Origin: an uncultured Neisseria sp.
Lineage (GTDB): Bacteria > Pseudomonadota > Gammaproteobacteria > Burkholderiales > Neisseriaceae
Length of the DNA stretch: 9,177 nt
Assembly: GCA_937919795.1 (NCBI GenBank)
Contig: CALFOA010000264.1
Coordinates: 1-9,177, forward strand
Direction of reading: 5' to 3'
A program made the position numbers and the translations under genes. This document shows, piece by piece, positions 6,401-9,177 of the stretch. Numbering within the stretch: position 1 is the first letter of the stretch; every line of letters begins with the position of its first letter. The notes under the pieces are model-generated. The model saw only the letters and a program-made list of their open reading frames with translations, had not been told where the DNA came from and searched no databases.

Positions 6401-7762
6401 ATGAATATGAAATCCTTAGACCTAAACTTTATCTGCCAAACCCTTAACCTGCCGCTGCCGTCTGCAAACCAAACGGTGAAACGCATCGTTACCGACAGCC
6501 GCGACATTCAACCCGGTGATGTGTTTTTTGCATTAGCAGGCGAGCGTTTTGATGCACATGATTTTGTGGCCGATGTGCTGGCCAAAGGTGCGACCGCAGC
6601 GGTGGTGTCGCGCGAAGATTGTGCGGCGTTAAACGGCGCGTTAACAGTGAGCGATACGCTGGCGGCGCTGCAAACGCTGGCCAAAGCGTGGCGCCAGCAT
6701 ATTCAGCCGTTTGTGTTCGGCATCACCGGTTCGTCCGGCAAAACCACGGTGAAAGAAATGCTGGCTGCCGTGTTGCGCCATCGTTTTGGTGAAGAAGCGG
6801 TTTTGGCGACGGCGGGCAATTTCAACAACCACATCGGCCTGCCGCTCACCCTGCTCAAGCTCACGCCTGCGCACCGCTACGCCGTGATTGAAATGGGCAT
6901 GAACCATTTCGGCGAGCTGGCGCTGCTCACCCGCATCGCGCAGCCCGATGTAGCGCTGGTCAACAACGCCTTGCGCGCCCATGTCGGCTGCGGTTTTGAC
7001 GGCGTGGGCGATATTGCCAAAGCCAAAAGCGAGATTTACCAAGGCCTGTCTGAAAACGGTTTGGCTTTGCTGCCGCAACAAGATGCTAATCTTGCCGTGT
7101 TCCAAGCCGCTACCGCTGGCATGAAACGGCAGAGCTTCGGCGCGGAACACGGTGATATTCATGCTGAAAACATTGTGTTGAAACCCTTGTCGTGCGAATT
7201 TGATTTGGTGAACGACAGCCAACGCGCGGCGGTAACGCTGCCGGTGCCGGGCAAGCATAATGTCAGCAACGCCGTGGCCGCCGCCGCCTTGGCGCAAGCC
7301 GCCGGATTGAGCCTGCAAGAAATTGCCGACGGCCTGGCTGGTTTTGCCAACATCAAAGGCCGTCTGCAAATCAAACACGGCATCAAAGGTGCCACCCTGT
7401 TAGACGACACTTACAACGCCAACCCCGACAGCATGAAAGCCGCGCTGGACGTGCTCGCCCAACTGCCCGCCCCGCGCGTGTTTGTGATGGGCGACATCGG
7501 CGAACTCGGCGAAGACGAATCCCCCGCCATGCACGCCGAAGTAGGCGAATACGCCCGCAACAAAGGCATCGAAGCCGCTTATTTCGTCGGCGATTTCAGC
7601 GCCTCAGCAGCCGAAGCCTTCGGCGGCCAAGGTTTGTGGTTTGCCGATAAAGACCCGCTGATTCAGGTATTGGTACACGAGTTGCCGGAGAATGCGAACG
7701 TGTTGGTAAAAGGTTCGCGCTTTATGAAGATGGAAGAAGTGGTTGAGGCTTTGCAGGGATAA
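6401..7762 (+). CDS. murF: UDP-N-acetylmuramoyl-tripeptide--D-alanyl-D-alanine ligase MurF
   Basis: MurF joins D-Ala-D-Ala to the UDP-MurNAc-tripeptide made by MurE, completing the cytoplasmic pentapeptide precursor. The 453-residue product matches the family length (about 452 in E. coli). Visible motifs are TDSRDIQPGDVFFAL (31-45) in the N-terminal domain, P-loop GSSGKTT (110-116), ATAGNFNNHIGLPLTLL (136-152), EMGMNHFGEL (164-173), the KAKSEIYQGL block (207-216), and in the C-terminal domain DDTYNANPDSM (335-345), GDIGELG and KGSRFMKMEEV. The ATG at 6401 is followed two codons later by another at 6407. The second gives an N-terminus (MKSLDLNFICQ) closer to other neisserial MurF proteins as I recall them and may be the true start; neither has a strong ribosome site, and the upstream gene ends one base before 6401. 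A one-mismatch DUS lies at 7043-7054. Confidence 0.97.
   Translation: MNMKSLDLNFICQTLNLPLPSANQTVKRIVTDSRDIQPGDVFFALAGERFDAHDFVADVLAKGATAAVVSREDCAALNGALTVSDTLAALQTLAKAWRQHIQPFVFGITGSSGKTTVKEMLAAVLRHRFGEEAVLATAGNFNNHIGLPLTLLKLTPAHRYAVIEMGMNHFGELALLTRIAQPDVALVNNALRAHVGCGFDGVGDIAKAKSEIYQGLSENGLALLPQQDANLAVFQAATAGMKRQSFGAEHGDIHAENIVLKPLSCEFDLVNDSQRAAVTLPVPGKHNVSNAVAAAALAQAAGLSLQEIADGLAGFANIKGRLQIKHGIKGATLLDDTYNANPDSMKAALDVLAQLPAPRVFVMGDIGELGEDESPAMHAEVGEYARNKGIEAAYFVGDFSASAAEAFGGQGLWFADKDPLIQVLVHELPENANVLVKGSRFMKMEEVVEALQG
7043..7054 (+). other. Near-DUS (11 of 12 bases) inside murF
   Basis: GGCCTGTCTGAA differs from the TG-wadDUS only at its first base and encodes part of QGLSENG, just after the conserved KAKSEIYQ block of MurF, in a variable loop. 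Confidence 0.65.
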
Positions 7763-7769
7763 AAGGAAA

Positions 7770-7781
7770 TGCCTGTCTGAA
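7770..7781 (+). other. DNA uptake sequence (TG-wadDUS), exact
   Basis: TGCCTGTCTGAA lies seven bases after the murF stop. Flanking AAATGC (7767-7772) and GCATTT (7783-7788) could form a six-pair stem around it, but the stem is weak and lacks a T-run. Confidence 0.9.
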
Positions 7782-7792
7782 AGCATTTAAAC

Positions 7793-7797
7793 AGGAG
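7793..7797 (+). promoter_or_regulatory. Ribosome binding site deciding the start at 7806
   Basis: AGGAG followed by AAGGTTTG places ATG 7806 at eight bases and TTG 7803 at five. The stronger codon at the better distance favours 7806. Confidence 0.7.
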
Positions 7798-7805
7798 AAG
7801 GTTTG

Positions 7806-8102
7806 ATGTTTGCCGATATGTTGGCCATGTTGGCTGGCTCGTTTAGGTTATTAATGGTGCTGTTTTTTGGATCCGTTCCCTTCTTTGTTATGCTCACCAA
7901 AGACCTCAGAACTAAATTGCAGGCAGAAATCGGCTACCGCCCTCGCTTGAATTCTACGGTATTGTGGGAGGCTGTTAAGCAGGAAAGGAAAGACGCAATC
8001 AAAATAAAATGTGCGTTTTATCTGGGTTGGTGGATGCGGACGGTGTTTATGTTGATGTGGCTTTCGGTTTTTGCGCAGATTGTTTTGAAAGATGCCAGTT
8101 AG
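7806..8102 (+). CDS. Hypothetical small membrane protein with two predicted helices
   Basis: I do not recognise this 98-residue protein. It has two hydrophobic segments, at about 15-30 (LLMVLFFGSVPFFVML) and 69-94 (WWMRTVFMLMWLSVF region), separated by a basic, charged middle (TKDLRTKLQAEIGYRPRL and KQERKDAIKIK) that is probably cytoplasmic under the positive-inside rule. The ATG at 7806 is chosen because AGGAG at 7793-7797 lies eight bases upstream; the frame also contains a TTG at 7803, which is less likely. The gene lies between murF and the exported-protein gene at 8161, in the same direction, 43 bases after the murF stop, with an exact DUS in the spacer. Composition and frame look like real coding sequence, with no internal damage. 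Function unknown. Confidence 0.75.
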   Translation: MFADMLAMLAGSFRLLMVLFFGSVPFFVMLTKDLRTKLQAEIGYRPRLNSTVLWEAVKQERKDAIKIKCAFYLGWWMRTVFMLMWLSVFAQIVLKDAS

Positions 8103-8150
8103 CAGGTAAATCTGTAACCTTTAAAAAAGTAGAAAAATTAAGCAGGTAAA
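8101..8150 (+). repeat. Two direct copies of AGCAGGTAAA
   Basis: The ten-base repeat occurs at 8101-8110, overlapping the stop of the two-helix gene, and at 8141-8150, leading into the ribosome site of the exported-protein gene. The copies start 40 bases apart. A small duplication that carried a ribosome-site flank is possible; chance is also possible. Confidence 0.4.
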
Positions 8151-8154
8151 AGGA
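8150..8154 (+). promoter_or_regulatory. Ribosome binding site deciding a GTG start at 8161
   Basis: AAGGA directly abuts ATG 8155, too close for normal initiation, but lies six bases from GTG 8161. The GTG start also puts the KR pair at the very front of the signal peptide. Confidence 0.6.
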
Positions 8155-8160
8155 ATGCAA

Positions 8161-8814
8161 GTGAAAAGAATCATCTTTTTGTTAAGTATGTTTTTGGGAG
8201 CTGCCCCTGCATGGGCATTAACTTTGGAGGAAACCGGCGGCAGTGTTTGTATCCAGCAAACCTTTACTGATGAAGAATGGGCTTTGGTTTCTGCCGGTAT
8301 ATTCTTGCAAGGGGATAGAGAAATCATGCAGCGCTACGCCAAAACCCCTTCTGATGATGAAGCTAAAATTATAAGAGCGGGTTTTCAGAAAATCATGAAC
8401 TGTCAGGATGCTGGTCGTGAAGAGGCAGGTAAAATGAGTGATTTTGTTTTAACGTCAAACAGTCGACAGCAGTTTGTTTCACGTTTTTGGAGAATGTTCG
8501 ATGACAATCTGAAAAAAAATGAAGCCATCTTATCTAAAGAATGCCCGAGCAAAATCCATTGGACTAAGCAAGATATTCAAACTTCAGCGCGTTTTAATGC
8601 TATGTGGAGGCTGCACCTTCCGATGACACAAAGGTTTTATAAACTGGATGATGCACAAGAAGCAGCGGAACTGGGAAGTATTGTGGACGGATTAAACCAA
8701 AAAATCGGTATGTGCCGTTACACCGATCGTGAAAAATTCGATAATTATTTCGAGCAATGGCGGCAACAAGGTGCCGACTATCATAAAGCTGCTGTGAACA
8801 AGCCTGCGCGTTAA
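8161..8814 (+). CDS. Hypothetical exported protein with four cysteines in the mature chain
   Basis: I do not recognise this protein. It begins with a clear secretion signal: basic start (KR), hydrophobic core IIFLLSMFLGAAPA, and a signal peptidase I site after Ala-Trp-Ala. The mature chain of about 197 residues is mostly polar and probably helical, and has exactly four cysteines (in VCIQQ, NCQDA, KECPS and MCRYT), so two disulfides in the periplasm are plausible. An in-frame ATG lies at 8155, but AAGGA (8150-8154) touches that codon, whereas it sits six bases before GTG 8161; GTG is therefore the better start. With ATG the product would be 219 residues, with GTG 217. A run of eight A residues (8512-8519) lies in frame. 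The gene is AT-rich (21/60 GC at 8461-8520). mraY follows after 148 bases, so this gene closes the accessory pair between murF and mraY. Confidence 0.78.
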   Translation: MKRIIFLLSMFLGAAPAWALTLEETGGSVCIQQTFTDEEWALVSAGIFLQGDREIMQRYAKTPSDDEAKIIRAGFQKIMNCQDAGREEAGKMSDFVLTSNSRQQFVSRFWRMFDDNLKKNEAILSKECPSKIHWTKQDIQTSARFNAMWRLHLPMTQRFYKLDDAQEAAELGSIVDGLNQKIGMCRYTDREKFDNYFEQWRQQGADYHKAAVNKPAR

Positions 8815-8894
8815 TCCCGAATATTTAAAAAACATATTCCCCCTGATTTCGTTTTAAAATACGAAGTTTTGGAAAAACACACTCAACACATGGA

Positions 8895-8925
8895 AGCCTG
8901 TCTGAAACCATTTTTCAGACAGGCC
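8895..8925. terminator. Inverted DUS pair forming a 12-pair hairpin upstream of mraY
   Basis: GCCTGTCTGAAA (8896-8907) and its exact reverse complement TTTCAGACAGGC (8913-8924) enclose the five-base loop CCATT. Each arm extends to a one-mismatch DUS (AGCCTGTCTGAA on +; GGCCTGTCTGAA on -). Paired uptake sequences often serve as transcription terminators in Neisseria. Here the hairpin lies 81 bases after the exported-protein gene and 38 before mraY, and no T-run follows, so its termination strength is uncertain. Confidence 0.6.
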
Positions 8926-8962
8926 TCTAAAGATACAAAACAACAAAAAGGAAGTTATCCCC

Positions 8963-9177
8963 ATGCTTTTATGGTTAGCCCGCTTCAGCGACTGGTTTTC
9001 GGTGCTGAACGTTTTCCAATACACCACTTTCCGTGCCGTGATGGCGGCTTTGACGGCGCTGGCGTTTTCGCTGCTGCTGGGGCCGTGGACCATCCGTAAG
9101 CTGACCGAGTTAAAAGTCGGCCAGGCGGTGCGCCATGATGGACCGCAAACCCATTTGGTGAAAACCGGCACGCCCAC
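8963..9177 (+). CDS. mraY: Phospho-N-acetylmuramoyl-pentapeptide-transferase MraY, 3' truncated by window
   Basis: MraY is the polytopic inner-membrane enzyme that transfers phospho-MurNAc-pentapeptide from UDP to undecaprenyl phosphate, forming lipid I from the MurF product. Only the first 71 codons are present. They begin [16 protein letters not shown] and contain [20 protein letters not shown], a first membrane helix, followed by [20 protein letters not shown] and KTGTP. These match the E. coli order LTFRA, GP, GQxVRxDGPxxH, KxGTP. The ATG at 8963 has AAGGAAG at 8948-8954, eight bases upstream, a good ribosome site. The remaining roughly 290 residues, including the catalytic aspartates, lie beyond the window. 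Its distance from murF (1,200 bases, two genes) departs from the tight murF-mraY order of many dcw clusters. Confidence 0.97.
   Translation, partial: MLLWLARFSDWFSVLNVFQYTTFRAVMAALTALAFSLLLGPWTIRKLTELKVGQAVRHDGPQTHLVKTGTP

Noticed and set aside
7357..7368. AGGCCGTCTGCA, close to the gonococcal-type AG-DUS
   Set aside because: It encodes the ordinary KGRLQ segment of MurF and differs at one core base; with the local dialect clearly TG-wad it is best read as chance.
6641..7378. 245-codon minus-strand frame across murF
   Set aside because: It lies wholly opposite conserved MurF motifs and its translation is low-complexity in His, Gln and Arg, typical of an antisense shadow.
8832..8860. Possible promoter before mraY with TAAAAT as -10
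   Set aside because: The -10 is reasonable but the bases 17 upstream (ACATAT) do not resemble a -35, and the AT-rich spacer makes a chance match likely.
8869..9099. A 76-codon frame on + overlapping mraY
   Set aside because: It runs through the inverted DUS pair and then out of frame across mraY, and has no ribosome site or recognisable domain.
1..9177. CRISPR arrays, tRNA/rRNA genes, Correia elements and dRS3 repeats
   Set aside because: No regularly spaced repeats, no RNA-gene signatures, and none of the known neisserial repeat ends were seen on either strand.

Overview
The window is a stretch of the division and cell-wall (dcw) gene cluster of a Neisseria-type betaproteobacterium, with every recognisable gene on the + strand. 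In order it holds the 3' part of rsmH (mraW), ftsL, ftsI (penA, PBP2), murE, a Bro-N/DinD-like gene, a membrane-anchored M23 peptidase gene, a small polytopic membrane protein gene, murF, a two-helix membrane protein gene, an exported four-cysteine protein gene, and the 5' end of mraY. The proteins resemble neisserial homologues very closely: the FtsI active-site residues fall at S310, S362-S-N364 and K497-T-G-T, the same numbering as gonococcal PBP2 as I recall it.

The 12-mer TGCCTGTCTGAA occurs exactly four times (5321, 5895 and 7770 on +; 3144 on -), with several one-mismatch copies. This is the DNA uptake sequence (DUS) dialect I know as TG-wadDUS, described for Neisseria wadsworthii and relatives, rather than the ATGCCGTCTGAA of gonococcus and meningococcus. 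The source is therefore probably a commensal Neisseria of that lineage.

Region 1-4323 is the conserved core. rsmH methylates 16S rRNA. ftsL and ftsI encode septal divisome components. murE adds meso-diaminopimelate to the peptidoglycan precursor. A strong imperfect hairpin lies within the first 30 codons of murE.

Region 4324-6400 is an accessory insertion between murE and murF: a Bro-N gene with no other phage gene around it, an M23 endopeptidase with its zinc and catalytic residues intact, and a four-helix membrane protein whose gene ends one base before murF. Region 7763-8962, between murF and mraY, carries two further genes I cannot name: a 98-residue inner-membrane protein and an exported protein with a four-cysteine mature chain. 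Uptake sequences sit in most of the accessory spacers, which suggests that these genes have been exchanged by natural transformation.

The core genes supply consecutive steps of septal wall synthesis: MurE and MurF complete UDP-MurNAc-pentapeptide, MraY loads it onto undecaprenyl phosphate, and FtsI cross-links the product at the septum with FtsL as scaffold. The M23 enzyme could act on the finished wall. No RNA gene, CRISPR array, insertion sequence or integrase was seen.
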